From Adiantum capillus-veneris (Eukaryota > Streptophyta > Polypodiopsida > Polypodiales > Pteridaceae): 64,000 nt of DNA. The stretch is from positions 111,083,977-111,147,976 of the forward strand of contig CM043949.1 in NCBI GenBank assembly GCA_014529385.2, in the 5' to 3' direction. The position numbers and the translations under genes were made by a program. The notes below the pieces were generated by a model. The model was not told the origin of the DNA. It did not search any database and saw only the letters and a list, made by a program, of their open reading frames with translations. Of the stretch, positions 22,575-34,455 are shown in pieces (position 1 is the first letter of the stretch; every line of letters begins with the position of its first letter).

Positions 22575-24016
22575 AGGGGTTGGGTCACATAAGGTCAAGG
22601 AGTGGAAAGTGGTTAGAGAGTGTGTGCACGGGGGCAGCGAGTGCGGAACAAGGTAAGTGCAAACGTGGATGCAAGCGAGGTTGAGCGGGCTCCGGTGGTC
22701 ACGGAAGCGGGGCGGGTGAAAATATGCACAAATGCAACAAAGTTAAAAGAATTTTCTCGAAAAGGTAAAATTACCCAAAAAAATAAAATACTAAAAACAA
22801 CTAGAAACTTAGCGATAGTTCATCGTTTCAAAATTTTTGTTTTGGATCGATTGTTCACATCAGATTTTTACAATTTCATCAATTTATGATAAAAGTTGAA
22901 CAATTCTAAGCACTAAATTAGCACAAAAAATACTAAAAGTGCCAGAAATTAACAAAATAATTACCAAAAATTAGTTGAATTCTTTTAGAAAAATATACAG
23001 CTCGTTCTATTTGATTTCTAGCACTTGGAACATCAAGATTACAATCCCAATCAATTTCCAATGCATTTGAAAATCAAATCGATGCAAAATTGACCGTTTT
23101 TGCCTCTTTTTTGCCCAATTTTGACCCAAAAATTAGCAAGCTTAATGATGTGATTAGGCAAACTTCTGCACATACGCTTAATTGTTGTGCTTTGAACTTT
23201 GCAATGCAATCAACTACACATCAATTTCCAAACAAGTACTAGTTCAATTATGTGTGCAAAAACTAGCAAAATTAAGCATGAATCCGGTAATTAGTGCACA
23301 CACGCAATTTCTACCACAATTTTGACGATATAACGGTGCAGTTTTAGCAATCAAAAAATCTGATCCATCATTTTCATCACATCATCAAACAAGTCATTGC
23401 CTTTCATAATTCTAATTGGCACCAATTAAACCATAATTAGCACTCGAAAGTGCACACTTTGTCTACACATGGATATACTAATTGCACTTAAATTTGCACT
23501 AATCTTTTGTGTAGTCAAACTTTAATTACACCTGCAAATCAAATCAGCAATTCAGTGGGTTAGTGCACTCACAATTTCATGAGCAACACGTCGATTTTCA
23601 ACTCCTATTGACGCCTACATACATGTGTGTGTACTAGCACCCGCTTAACGGCATTTCACCTATAATCAATTGAGCACAAAATCTCATGTGTAGCATCATT
23701 TTCAATGAAATTAAACACATAACAATAATAATCATGACTCTAATCAACAATTTCGCTATGTGTACCACAAAAACCACATGTGATTAGCGAGCCTAATTAG
23801 GGAAAATCCCTAATTACACACTCAAAAATCATTCAATTTTAGTCAATTTTTTACAATTTCATATCAAAAGAGTGATGAATCAACCTCTAATTAGATATAC
23901 ACACATGTAAAGCACTTGAATTAGTAGCAGATAAGTCAAAAATTAGTGAGAAATTGGGGGTTTTCTACCTAAACACTCGATTATACTTAAAAGATTTCCT
24001 CTAGCTTAGGCTACAG

Positions 24017-24034
24017 TCCCCGGCAACGGTGCCA
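24017..24034 (-). other. Primer-binding site for tRNA-Asp (retrotransposon)
   Basis: On the minus strand it reads TGGCACCGTTGCCGGGGA, one base different from the complement of the plant tRNA-Asp 3' end. It is preceded by TT and by a sequence ending ...GGAGTTAACA. On the plus strand this gives a TG-starting LTR edge at 24037. The LTR of this element would extend to higher coordinates; its far edge and the second LTR were not found. Confidence 0.7.
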
Positions 24035-24036
24035 AA

Positions 24037-24660
24037 TGTTAACTCCTTCGTAGCATAGCTCCAAATAATCAACAAAATTATCAATCCAAGGATGGTAGCG
24101 ACCCAACTAGGACATGGAAACATCACACATGGGTGATTGTGTGAGAGAAATGAGATAGACTTGAGTGGGAAAATCACATGAGATTATCTACAATAGGAAG
24201 AAGAGAGAACTAATGAAGGGGATTAATGTATGCACACACGCTAACCCTTATGCTAATCAAGGTTGCTAATGATTGTATTCTCTACTAATCCTCATGGTCA
24301 CATCCTAATCACAAGCTCATCCAAGCTCATGGAGTTATGATTAGAGCAATGCATGCACAAATCCTTAATCTACACACTAATCTAATCATGCACACACTAC
24401 TAGAATCAAATAGGGCAATCAAGAATTAGAGAGCGATTAGTTCTTAATCTACACCATCAAGACACTAATACACAACTTAATGAAAAACAAGAGAAAGTCA
24501 AAAAGACTCATCTTCATTATATGCATACAATCGGTCTGTCAAGAGAGTACATGCGGCTCCATACTTCCACCTCCATAGCCTCCTCCTTCTTCTTCTCTAC
24601 TCTAGGTTTCTCTCAAAATGATATCTCCCCTTTCACATGAGCTACATTCACTTATACACC
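24037..24660 (-). mobile_element. Probable LTR (5' LTR of minus-strand element), far edge unknown
   Basis: Non-coding, A/T-rich sequence beginning TGTTAACTCC on the plus strand, next to the tRNA-Asp primer site. The outer edge is set only roughly, where the character changes before the ORF at 24783. No second copy in the window confirms it. Confidence 0.4.
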
Positions 24661-24782
24661 TAGGGTTTTAAAAGTTATGGCCGGCCGCCCAAAGTACATG
24701 AAGTGAATAAAAAGATACAACTTGGAACTCATGAGCCCATGAATATATACATAGCAAATGGAAAAATAATATCCATGAGAAG

Positions 24783-25808
24783 GTGAAAATGGCTGCTGAC
24801 ATTGGATGCATCCAACAGGAGCACAACACCACAATCTTCACCGGCAAATTCAAAAGTGAAGATGGAAGTCGGGTGGAGTTGCAAATGCTACCGAAGGAAG
24901 TCTATGACGTAGCAGCTGAGCCAGCTACAAAAGAAGCCAACAGGAGGTTGGGATTTCAAGCAGTTTCTAATCAAGAACCATGTGAAGTAGATTTCCAAAG
25001 GGCTTACGAACTATTGTCCATGATTAAAGAGGATGGATCCACCCAGATCACAGAGCACCAAGGACAAAAGGTCGAGGTAGTCATCAACAAAGATATAGTG
25101 GCTGAAGCACTAAAGCTGCCAACAGAAGGTACGACGATGAGAACCAGAGATAGAAAAACAACTGGAACATTCACAAAGAGTACAATTGTTGCCACCTTCT
25201 CCAATCTTATGCTAAAGCAAGTAGAGATTTGCACCTGTCTATATCACCAACACTTCCACTTCCTCGCTAAGAAACCACCAAGGTACACGACCCCAAATCA
25301 TGTTGTGGCAACCACATTCACTCAAGTATTGAAGTCATGAGGTAGACAGACCATAGATCATGCTCAATATGTGCTTACAACACTCAAGAGCACAAACAAG
25401 GAAGCAAAAGTCACATACTTAGGAGCTCTAGAAGTCTTAACTCGAATTTCATACCACGCCATTCGGATGGCCGATAACTTTCAGCCAACCCCAAATAAAA
25501 ACACATGGATAATCGCTGAGAAATCTCAACCCTCTCCAGGAGCCACAAGATAAAAAAAGAAAGGGATTTATAAGTCAGATGAAGGGTCAGCTGAAAGCTC
25601 ACCTGAAGCCCATAGCAATGAAGAAAGTTCTGATAATGAAGAGAAAAGGGCAAGAAGGGAGATGATGAGAAAGGCAGTGGTCGCTCATCAAGAAAACCTC
25701 CACAAAACAAAGCAAGGTTCTAAAGGGAAAAGAAATCTTAAGAACGAAGTCGACAAGCTGCAGGACAGACTTCAGATCTATGGAATCCAAGGAAGTCAAG
25801 GGTACTAG
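24783..25808 (+). pseudogene. Plant transposon-type protein, broken by stops
   Basis: A single frame runs 24783-25808 with stops at 25338-25340 (TGA) and 25551-25553 (TAA). The first part has a globular look, with FQRAYELLSMIKEDGS and VEVVINKDIVAEALKLP. The latter resembles the 'V.I..E.I...LGLP' block of putative plant transposon proteins found in retroelement-associated ORFs. The last 85 codons are highly charged (SNEESSDNEEKRARREMMRK) and likely coiled coil. Family assignment is weak. The tail overlaps, on the opposite strand, the end of the FCP1-like remnant. Confidence 0.45.
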
Positions 25809-25849
25809 GAATACATCCGATTTGGTAGGGTGGTAGTGGATGTCAATGA

Positions 25850-27185
25850 AAACACGCTCCTTCTGTGAATACAAAAAATCAAACTGTGAATGTTTGATTT
25901 CCGCTACGTTGAAAACCATGGTTACAAGGGGATTGAGGTTTCTCTGCTGCACAGAGGACCATATCGCAACCCAGAACCTTGGAAGTAGAAAATGTATAAA
26001 CTCCTTGGTTTCTTGATGCACAATGGCTCTGCTAGTGCCTATCTTGAAGTTGCACAGGTTGACAAGTTTTGTGTTGGGATCATACGGCTCTCGAAACAAC
26101 AACAATCTATTGATGTCCAAAATAATTAGTCTCTGCAAACATTTTGTTAAAAAAAAAAGTAGTTATACAATCAACTGACTTTCATATTATTACACATTGA
26201 TTATTTCGAAAACAATCATGTCAATGTCTAGCAAAGGTCCATAATGGGTTTGCCTACCGTGGAGGTTGTCTTGTCTACCGTGGAGGTTGTCTTGTCCAGT
26301 GTTGACATCCTTGAGCTTGTTCTCGCCTGTCCCTTGTTCTTCTGCTATTTGAAACTCTTGTGTCTCCAGTGTTGAGGGCTCTATTGCACCTGAATTAGCT
26401 TCTACTGTGCTATGATTTGTTTGTGTGCTAGGCATAAATTACTCTTGATTTTCAAGCTCAACAGGTGGAATTGTGGGAGAGGTGTGCTCTGCTTGAGGTT
26501 TAGGGTGTTCTTTCTCAGCCCCTCCCTCTGCATAATCTTACTCCTTCTAAAACCCTCCAAGCACAGAGGGAGTCTCAACCTTTATTTCTTCCTCAACCCC
26601 TCGATCTGTGTGTTCTTGTTCCTGTGTGGGCTTCCCCTCATATGTAATTTTCTCCTTGTCAAACTCTTCCTCTACAACATTTCTCTTCTCAAAAGTTCCT
26701 CCCTCCTCTTGCTCCTATCCTTTCTCAGGTGACCTTATGAAATCTGTTTGTTGTTTTCCCTCATCAATCATTGTTAACTCTACAATGTGGTCATCCAATA
26801 GGGTCTATTCTATATCCATGCTCACAAGATGTGAAATTGAAAGCATATGCTTGATTAGGGTGGCACGGTATCGGTGAAAATATTGTAGTGTGTACTTCTC
26901 CAATGCACTCTGCAAAAGACAAAACGGAAAAAAAAGGAACTGAGACACATTTTTGTCCAAAACAATCACCATATTATAGTAATGTTGTGCAAAATTCCTA
27001 CCTTTGACATAAATGGCTTTAGTGCAAAGAAGCTCTGCACTATATACTCAGCATAGAGGAGGCACCTCCATTCACACGAGTTGGCATCCGTTTATCTAAG
27101 CACTGTGACTTCCTTAATTTCTGACTTGTACAGCTCTAGATTTCCGCATAGCCTTCCATATGCGTGCAACAATCTTTTTATGCAT
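25850..27185 (-). pseudogene. FCP1/HAD phosphatase-like gene, degenerate, multi-exon
   Basis: Minus-strand remnant with recognisable exons at 27185-27002 (AG acceptor, AAAG|GT donor; LLYAEYIVQSFFALKPFM), 26909-about 26198 and 26132-about 25850. The middle exon begins SALEKYTLQYFHRYRATLIK and then becomes a long acidic, Glu-rich region with five or more in-frame stops. It includes a two-unit repeat DNLHGRQ. The last exon reads RLIILDINRLLLF, then KEFIHFLLPRFWVAIWSS. This matches the NIF/FCP1-like catalytic domain, which in related plant proteins reads LLVLDLNGLL and F.VGIWSS. The phosphatase DxDx(T/V) motif is not present (DINR). Retention of introns argues for a decayed gene copy and not a retrocopy. 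Confidence 0.6.
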
Positions 27186-28529
27186 CTGCAAGTAGGAAAA
27201 GTTGGTATGAACCCAACACAATAACGATCTCCATCCTTTATTCAAAATAAAACCAATTTTTGATTCTCAATACTCACAATCTTAATTTTGGATGTGTTCC
27301 TTGAATTGAGTTTAGAGTCCAAATGTTAGCAGTAAGCTAACCCATGTAGCGTTTTTTAGGAGCTTCACTGTAAAAACACTTATTCTTTTGATAAATCAGG
27401 AATACTGTAACTCCTATTTGACGAGTGGATATTGTAATTTATGAGCCGGAGTTATAAGCTTTTAGATTGTATCAATTAATCCTTGGATAGAGCTCACATA
27501 TGATTAGTTTTTGACCTAAGAATCCTTGGCCAAGGTATAAAAGACAACTTTGTGAAGTTTTTATTAAGTTTTGCATAGCGAAATCCATGCGTGAGCTTAC
27601 AACACTCTTCTCTCTCCTTCTCCTGCTTCTATCTCCCTTGTTGGTTGTCACATTGCAGTGTCGTCTATTGCGTTGCAACCACATGTAAGAGCTCTATGCA
27701 TTGACATAAGCATATCACGATAAATTGTAGCATTTGACATCGTCAATCTGCAGCCTATATTTCATCATAAGTAGGAATTCAAGCTAGGAAATCACAAAGT
27801 AAGTATAGGCTAGGTATCGGGACATCATTGCTAAGCATTTAGATGCATTTGGGGCCAAAAACGACTAGGTCGAAATCTCATTGTGCTGTTAATAATCGCA
27901 TTTTTTTCCACTCATTGAAAGTGATATTTGAGACCATAAGAATGTGTGCTTAGGTATTATATATTTGTCCGAAGTTTTATAGCATTCAGATGTTGGTTGA
28001 AGCTGTAAGGATCATGGTTTGCCTGTTGATTAGCGACTAGCTTTTAATAACTTAGGTCATTTGAGTGTAGCTTGAATTAGATGCGAGTTGTCTGTTGTTT
28101 TCTGAGAGATTGACACTCTCTTGTAGCCTCCATGCACTAGTCGAGCCACCTTCATCCCATGGATTGACAATTATGTTCATGGTTCTTGCTATGTCTACAA
28201 TAAGATAAGAGTGATTTTAGGAAGCCCATCCACACCAGACGACTGGCTTGTCAAGTTCAATGCAAACCAGGCTCTAGTGGTGGTTGCTCTCATATGGGCA
28301 ATTTATGGTTGCTACTTGCAGCATTGGACAATGGGCAAGCCACTTCTAGAATGTGCCAATAGGAATTTTTTTCATTCTGAGAAAGACAAAAATCTGGGAA
28401 ACCAAAATATATATTTTTGCATGACTTTTTGTGCACGTAGCTTCCTCTTGATTAAACTACAAGACAATTTAGTTGTTAATCTCTAGCCTCAAGGTTGAAT
28501 AAAAATATGATGAAGCTGGTGAAAGCATC
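27186..28529. other. No recognisable gene
   Basis: Only short ORFs occur, the longest a 91-codon plus-strand frame at 28211-28486 (SPSTPDDWLVKFNANQAL...) that I could not match to any family. Confidence 0.5.
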
Positions 28530-28902
28530 TTACGTCAAGAAGATATAGACAATTGAATCTGTGATTTGAGCATCTAGATCCTGCAGTATATTGATATCCA
28601 TAGAATCTAATGCAAGTCTTCTTATACCATCTTCTAGCTGTATATCTACTATTAATCCTTCCTCCATAGATGATTCAATTTTGTTGTTGCTGACATCGAT
28701 TTTGTGTGTAAGAATGTGGTAGCCTTTAATCTCTTTTTCTATAGCATTTGCTAATTTTTCCTTCTCTTTCAGTTTATCCAGCTCCTCTGCACGCCGATTT
28801 TCTTGCTCAGCTCTAGCCATGGTATTCACATCATGGGTGACTTCTACAATCTTCACCTTTGCATGTGGCCTTGATGGAGGAATAAGAAAAATTTCCTTCA
28901 TT
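28530..28902 (-). other. Possible coiled-coil coding remnant after the H3-like gene
   Basis: An open frame on the minus strand from 28928 to 28530 encodes a charged helical segment (ARAEQENRRAEELDKLKEKEK, then IEKEIKGYH) and an acidic tail. It is in the same frame as the N-terminal part of the neighbouring H3-like gene but out of frame with that gene's C-terminal part. Either it is a C-terminal extension separated by a second frameshift, or it is unrelated. No family recognised. Confidence 0.35.
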
Positions 28903-29345
28903 TTATTTGGGTTGGAGCAGTTTATCATATCTCCACCTTATTGTTTTCAAGGTTTCATTGTCCTTGTCCATAATTGTTACCCTATGTGCATGTGCTGCAA
29001 CAATTCTTATATCATTGAAATATTCTAGCAATAAATCTTTTACTGCCTCTTAAGTGCCAGCAGCTTAATAGGTTTCCATCTAATGGTGCCAAAACATGCC
29101 TCCTCACATATTGACCCGACTAGTCTTTGGAATGGAAGCTTTGGTACAAGAAGCTCAATACATTTTTGAGCCTTCTTGATTTCCTTGAACAGCTTGGTGT
29201 GTCTTTGTAACCTCTTCATCCTTGGCGCTTTCAAGATTTTCATGGGCTTTCCTGGTCTCTTGTTCTTACTAGCATATCTTCCTCCTTTAGCAACCAAACC
29301 CGGTCCTTTGCTTTCCTTTCTCGTAGTCGCCTTTGTTCTTGCCAT
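28903..29345 (-). pseudogene. Centromeric histone H3 (CENH3)-like gene, intronless, one frameshift
   Basis: The frame starts MARTKATTRKESKG, like the H3 tail MARTKQTARK. It continues LFKEIKKAQKCIELLVPKLP and FQRLV, the H3 alpha-N and alpha-1 region. Loop 1 then reads GTIRWKPIKLLAL, with Trp where canonical H3 has Phe and about one residue more than H3; both are CENH3 traits. One base is missing at 29051/29052 (CTTAAGAG where CTTCAAGAG would give LQEA). In the next frame the rest of the fold follows to TAA at 28903-28905: LLLEYFNDIRIVAAHAHRVT and IMDKD, matching LVGLFEDTNLCAIHAKRVT and IMPKD. Total about 147 codons. No introns, whereas plant CENH3 genes have several, so a retrocopy is likely. 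Divergence is high. Confidence 0.75.
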
Positions 29346-29361
29346 TTACCTGTAAGGCAAT

Positions 29362-29478
<117 letters not shown>

Positions 29479-29628
29479 AGAAATGAAGGTCGCCAACCCC
29501 TATCTAATTCTAGCCCTCGTGACCACAACCCACAAGGCATAAGAGACAATCAGTAGAAGGCAGGAGAGGCCCAACACCACGCCCAGGTACACACACAATT
29601 TATCATTTTGTCAAAATGCTAAAGCAAG

Positions 29629-29631
<3 letters not shown>

Positions 29632-29708
<77 letters not shown>
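29632..29708. repeat. (GA)n microsatellite
   Basis: About 77 bases of pure GA, ending 64 bases before the SmG-like remnant. Confidence 0.95.
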
Positions 29709-29711
<3 letters not shown>

Positions 29712-29771
29712 TCACTTCCCCTTCACAACCTAAATTTTGGGAGGCAAACCTAACATCGAAGGTTTCTCGCC

Positions 29772-30015
29772 ATGAGCAAGCCAGGAGAACCTCCAGATCT
29801 CAAGAAATTTATGGACAAGAAGCTAAACACTAAGTTGAATGTGAATCGAGTGGTTGTCGGCACTACGTGGCTATGACTAGTTCATGAATCTGGTCCTTAA
29901 CGGAATAGTGGAAATGAATGGCAATGGTTGAAATGAGATAGGCATGGTGGTGATTAGGGGCAATAGTGTTGTGATGATTGAAGCCTTGGAACCTGCAAAT
30001 AGACCAGGAGCTTAA
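29772..30015 (+). pseudogene. Small nuclear ribonucleoprotein G (SmG) retropseudogene
   Basis: ATG 29772 opens MSKPGEPPDLKKFMDKKLNT and KLNVNRVVVGT, nearly the standard start of SmG, a ring subunit of spliceosomal snRNPs. Two bases are then missing near 29857. In the shifted frame the Sm2 part follows, including FMNLVLNGIVEMNGN, NEIGMVVIRGNSVV and IEALEPANR, ending TAA at 30013-30015. That part has two stops, one where SmG has Gln (CAG to TAG). The length, about 81 codons, equals the normal protein. The absence of introns points to a retrocopy. Confidence 0.9.
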
Positions 30016-30316
30016 GTTGAAGTTTCAAAGTTTTCAAAATTACACTGGTGACATGTAACATGGGATGCCATAGGCAGTGAGTTCATGCATGCATTCTTTT
30101 GAAATTATCAAACTTAGAACAACTTCTCTTTTGATATAAAAAATTTAAGTTTATTGTTTGATGCGACATGGAGTAGTTTGCTGGTATCATATGATTGTTG
30201 GTAAAAACAATAATTCTAACTTTGAAGTTGTTGGGATGATTAAGCCTAGCAGAGGATTCTCTCTGCAAGATCTTTGCAGGAGTATGTGAAGGTTTTTGTA
30301 CTGGTAATACTTCACT

Positions 30317-30350
<34 letters not shown>

Positions 30351-31151
30351 TTGTTAGTGATTGCAGAACATGATGGAGCTGGTTATGGATTTGGTTAAGA
30401 GTTAGCACCTATTGCATTGTGCTTGTGCTTCTTGGTCATCTTGCAACCCTATCCCTCCCTTGGCCTCGTCAATGATTGTGGATAATGACACCATCTCCGC
30501 CAACGAGATTTCCCTTCTTTGCTTAATGTGACTACCCTTGCCTATGTAGGTGTAAGCTAGCTTGAGTATGGAAAATTGTCATCAAGTCTCAATTGCCCCC
30601 ACGAGCTCTTTTGTTGTTAGTATCCCTCTCTGCTGTTTGAATGGGTGTGTTGTGTTGCTCACCATGTGGTGTTATTCTCTTGACCTTTGTAGCAAAAGTG
30701 TAGATAACTAGATGTTTCAGCATATGCTATGATAGTTTCTTCTTTGAAAAAATTGAAGAGTTGTTATTGGTAGTATATAACATATTGTAGTGCATGTGTA
30801 TGCTTAACTAGTTGAGTGATAGTCCGAAGGGAAGTGACATCATCAAAATGAAGCTTTCATTCTCCATATTTTCAAGAAAAGGAGATAGATTTATTTGGTA
30901 TCCCCTATGAAAGATACAAAATCATTTGTGAGCAGCTTATGGGAGCTTACTTGTCTCATTGTGGGGACATTAGCTAGAATTGTTTACAATGTTTTAGTGA
31001 GTTGTTTTCTTTTGAACCATATGCAGTTATGGTATCTTTGTCATTTCAAATGTTTCTTACTGCATCTATTTGTCTAGTTTGGAGCTTTGTGATGGTTGAA
31101 AGCTTGATTTTTGGAGCTGCACCTGAGCCGAGCCGGTCATGTAGAATCTCA
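30016..31151. other. No recognisable gene; left flank of copy 2
   Basis: Contains a (GA)n tract at 30320-30347 and short ORFs only. The right edge (…GTAGAATCTCA before 31152) is the natural left neighbour of the duplicated segment, which copies 1 and 3 have lost to CACTA sequence. Confidence 0.6.
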
Positions 31152-34100
31152 CAAATACTTAGTTTTGGTCATTGTAGTAACTTAGACTATACATGTATAG
31201 TCCATGTAGTGGATCATTTGAGATTTTCTATAGCTCTTTCATGTCCAGTCATTAACACTTGCTCGAAGCAAGTAGGGTTTCTCTCTATTGAACATGCATG
31301 CACGTCTTGTGACATGCATCTAAAATCAGATTGAGGTAGTCATGGAGGAGTTGATGCCAATGATCGAGTGAGTTCTCTACCAAGTTTTGCATCATTTAGT
31401 TTCTTTTGTGAAGGTCATGCTTTCAATTTGCTGAGAACTGCTATCATTTAGCCTTTTGGGGGACCAGTGAGATAGGTCGTAGTGCTACGAACATTAAAGA
31501 CTAGATGAACCAAAGTTGGACTTGGCTATCAATCATAGCACAAGCCTAGAGTAGACCAGAGAAAGATTTCAGCAGGTAGCAAGCAATGTGTTGGAGATGC
31601 TTGGTCTCATAGATCCCATTCTTTTGGTGAGTTGCAAGTTACGATAAGTACAATGGGATCATATTTGCATTGAAAAGTCCAATGCCCATGCAATTCTTTA
31701 GTTGTTGATACAACTACCCGGGGGATCACTATGTATAAATTTTATATATCACGTGCGTTCAAGGAATACTTTTAAACCCCTTATATTTGAATTTTTGACA
31801 TATAAAATGCACCCTTTTTCTATTCAATATGTAAAAAAAAATTCCCAATTCCATTTTATGGTACCCTTTTGTATGTGAAAATGTGAGAAAAAATAAAATT
31901 TAATACCCCCTTCTATTGCATACACATGATAGGCTCATAGCCCCCCCCCCCCGCGAGTGATACAACATGCATTGACTAGCTGTAGCAAAGCTGATTTCTC
32001 TCGAGTCAAGAACATGTTGCTCTGTGTATTTATTGAAGAGGCAAAACGAGACGACTGTGCATGTCTAATTGTTGAGCATTTACATCACCTTGTTTTGTTG
32101 GTTTTGCCTTTTGCAGGAATTTCCACACAAGCCACTCCTTGAAAGTTTTTCACATGTGTACAAAATCTTCTATGGGAATAAATAGCTACTAATAAGTAAG
32201 AAAGGGTCTTCCTACCTCATGATGACCTAGGGAAAGGAAAGAGTCACATGATCATGACAATTCTGTGACCGTGTAAAGTGTCAGCGTATTACATTGTCCA
32301 CAAAGGACTCATATGCTTGTAGACACCACATTTCGCATTGTTTGTTCAAACAACCATCTGGAAGGTCTTGTAAGCATTTTAGTGCATAGAAAAAGGCCTA
32401 TTTGAAGGTGGCAATCAAGAAAGACAAGCAAGACTTAAGCTTATCTAAAAATGTGACCCTTCATTTTTACATGTGCAGGCTCTCTATTGTATATTGAGTC
32501 AGAGTTTGAGTTGGATTCACATCCCCTATTGGAAGGTTTTGTTTCAATTGCATTGCTTGTGGGAGTTGCTTTAGGTCCAATGTAGCTTTTAAGGTCTGTC
32601 GTAAGGCTAGCTCTCTCAAGTTGCATCGATAGTGAGTCATCTGGGGATTGCGATGTTTAGCTTCATAACACTCATTTGTTCAATAGAATTCAAGGGTTTT
32701 TTTGGGATTACTTGCTTAACACTTTGATTCAATTTTGTTGTGTTGTATTGGCTCATAAGGTTCTTGTTTGAGGGTCATGATTGGCCCATTGTATATTATC
32801 CACATAATTAAATACATGGCTCGTAATTTGAGGATCATGATTGGCCCATTGTATATTATCCACATAATTAAATAGATGGCTGCCCAAAGTGAAAACGCAC
32901 CATTTTTACATGTGCTAGTGTTTTGCTTTACATTAAGTGTTCGCTTTGGAAGGATTTGTTGCAGTTGTATCGCTTATGGGAGCTGCTTTAAGTATCACCT
33001 TTGCAGGGTTAGGAGTAGATTGACTTGGACATTGCAAATTGATATGCATCTTTGTAATAGTGCATTGCTTGGGTGCTCTTTGTGTGTGATGTATTAGGTA
33101 ACCTTTTTATTGTATGTATCATGTAACGACTTCATCACAACCACATGTTATTGATTTGAACGTGTATTTGATGAGGATATTATAAAGTAGCTCATTTATC
33201 ATTGACTCTAAGTAGCACAATTTAGTACTTTTGAAGCTTATGAGTATGGCCTCGTGTCCAGTTCTAGGTTCCAGACACTAATGACCTTAGAAAATGTTTG
33301 GTAATGCAAAACATCAAAAGGTGTGCATCTATTTTTTGTGTTGTGCATGTAGCTTCTCACAAGTGGGCATTATTACTTGTGCATTGTCCATGCATTCTGT
33401 CAGGTTGGAAATGCCTATCTAATAGCTGGGTTGAGAATTTTCAATGTTGTTCATGATGGGCCCGTGAAGACGTAGAAAGAGAAATCAAGAACTGCTTATT
33501 TTTCATTCAACAACATAATAGGCTTAGTATGTGTAAGATAGGAGGGATTTTGGAAATACTTAAAAGCCCGAATGTAGGGGTTTATTTAAGTTATATAATA
33601 TCCATATATATCGTTAGGTCAATATGCATGGTTCCATATATAGGGGAGTATTGTCTTGAGGGTTGCATATTGTAACGTCTCCTCATAGGTAATAGTGAAT
33701 CCCTCGGGGTACAAGGTGGCTTGTGCTATAGTTCTAAGGCGAGGCTTGATCATCAATTTTCAGACATTCAACTTGTAGCATATGCGGGTAGCTGACCAAG
33801 GTGAGAAGATGGGTTGAAAATTCAAGATTTCCTCGCCTATGACTATGGGGAAATGGTGAGGAATGAGCTACGACAAGTGAGCACTAGACTAAGTTGCAAT
33901 GAAAATCAGTGATTATGAGAGTTTGGATGTAGGCTTGTGCTAGAAAGAGGTAGATACACGATTGACTTTTGTCACCCTTATTTGGGTAATGACCAATTCT
34001 AGAGTCCAATGTTGACCTTTGAAATAGAGTCTCCCTTAAATGAAGTTTTAGCTCAACCACACTCACTTAAAAGAGTCTAAGACTCCGGATCCAAAGATCT

Positions 34101-34413
34101 ACTCCTATTTTGTGCCAAGGATGATAATAAGGATCTCTATTCCAAGTTCATCATGGGTGGTGGCACATGTGCATATCCCATTGATGTCCTTGAGATAAAG
34201 ATAATTCAATGTACTTAAATATTCAAGGGAGATTGAATTAATAAAATTCTAATGCAAGGGATAAAATGCAATCAATTAATCTATTAGTGATGATTAAATA
34301 GAGGGACTAATAGTCCTAGGTATGTAACCATCGGCCCTAATACCACATGAAAGGGATTGGTTATGGTGGAAACGAGAGTGAATCAGTCATGGTGTGGTTA
34401 ATGTGGTAATGAG

Positions 34414-34455
<42 letters not shown>

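Noticed and set aside
22343..22656. His/Thr- and Val/Cys-rich ORFs
   Set aside because: They are microsatellite translations on both strands.
25599..25849. Minus-strand ORF tail continuing the FCP1-like exon
   Set aside because: The Leu/Phe/Ser-rich end looks like the antisense of the charged plus-strand ORF at 25554-25808 and does not match the phosphatase family.
28211..28486. 91-codon plus-strand ORF
   Set aside because: No recognisable motif, no neighbouring exon signal; length alone is not convincing.
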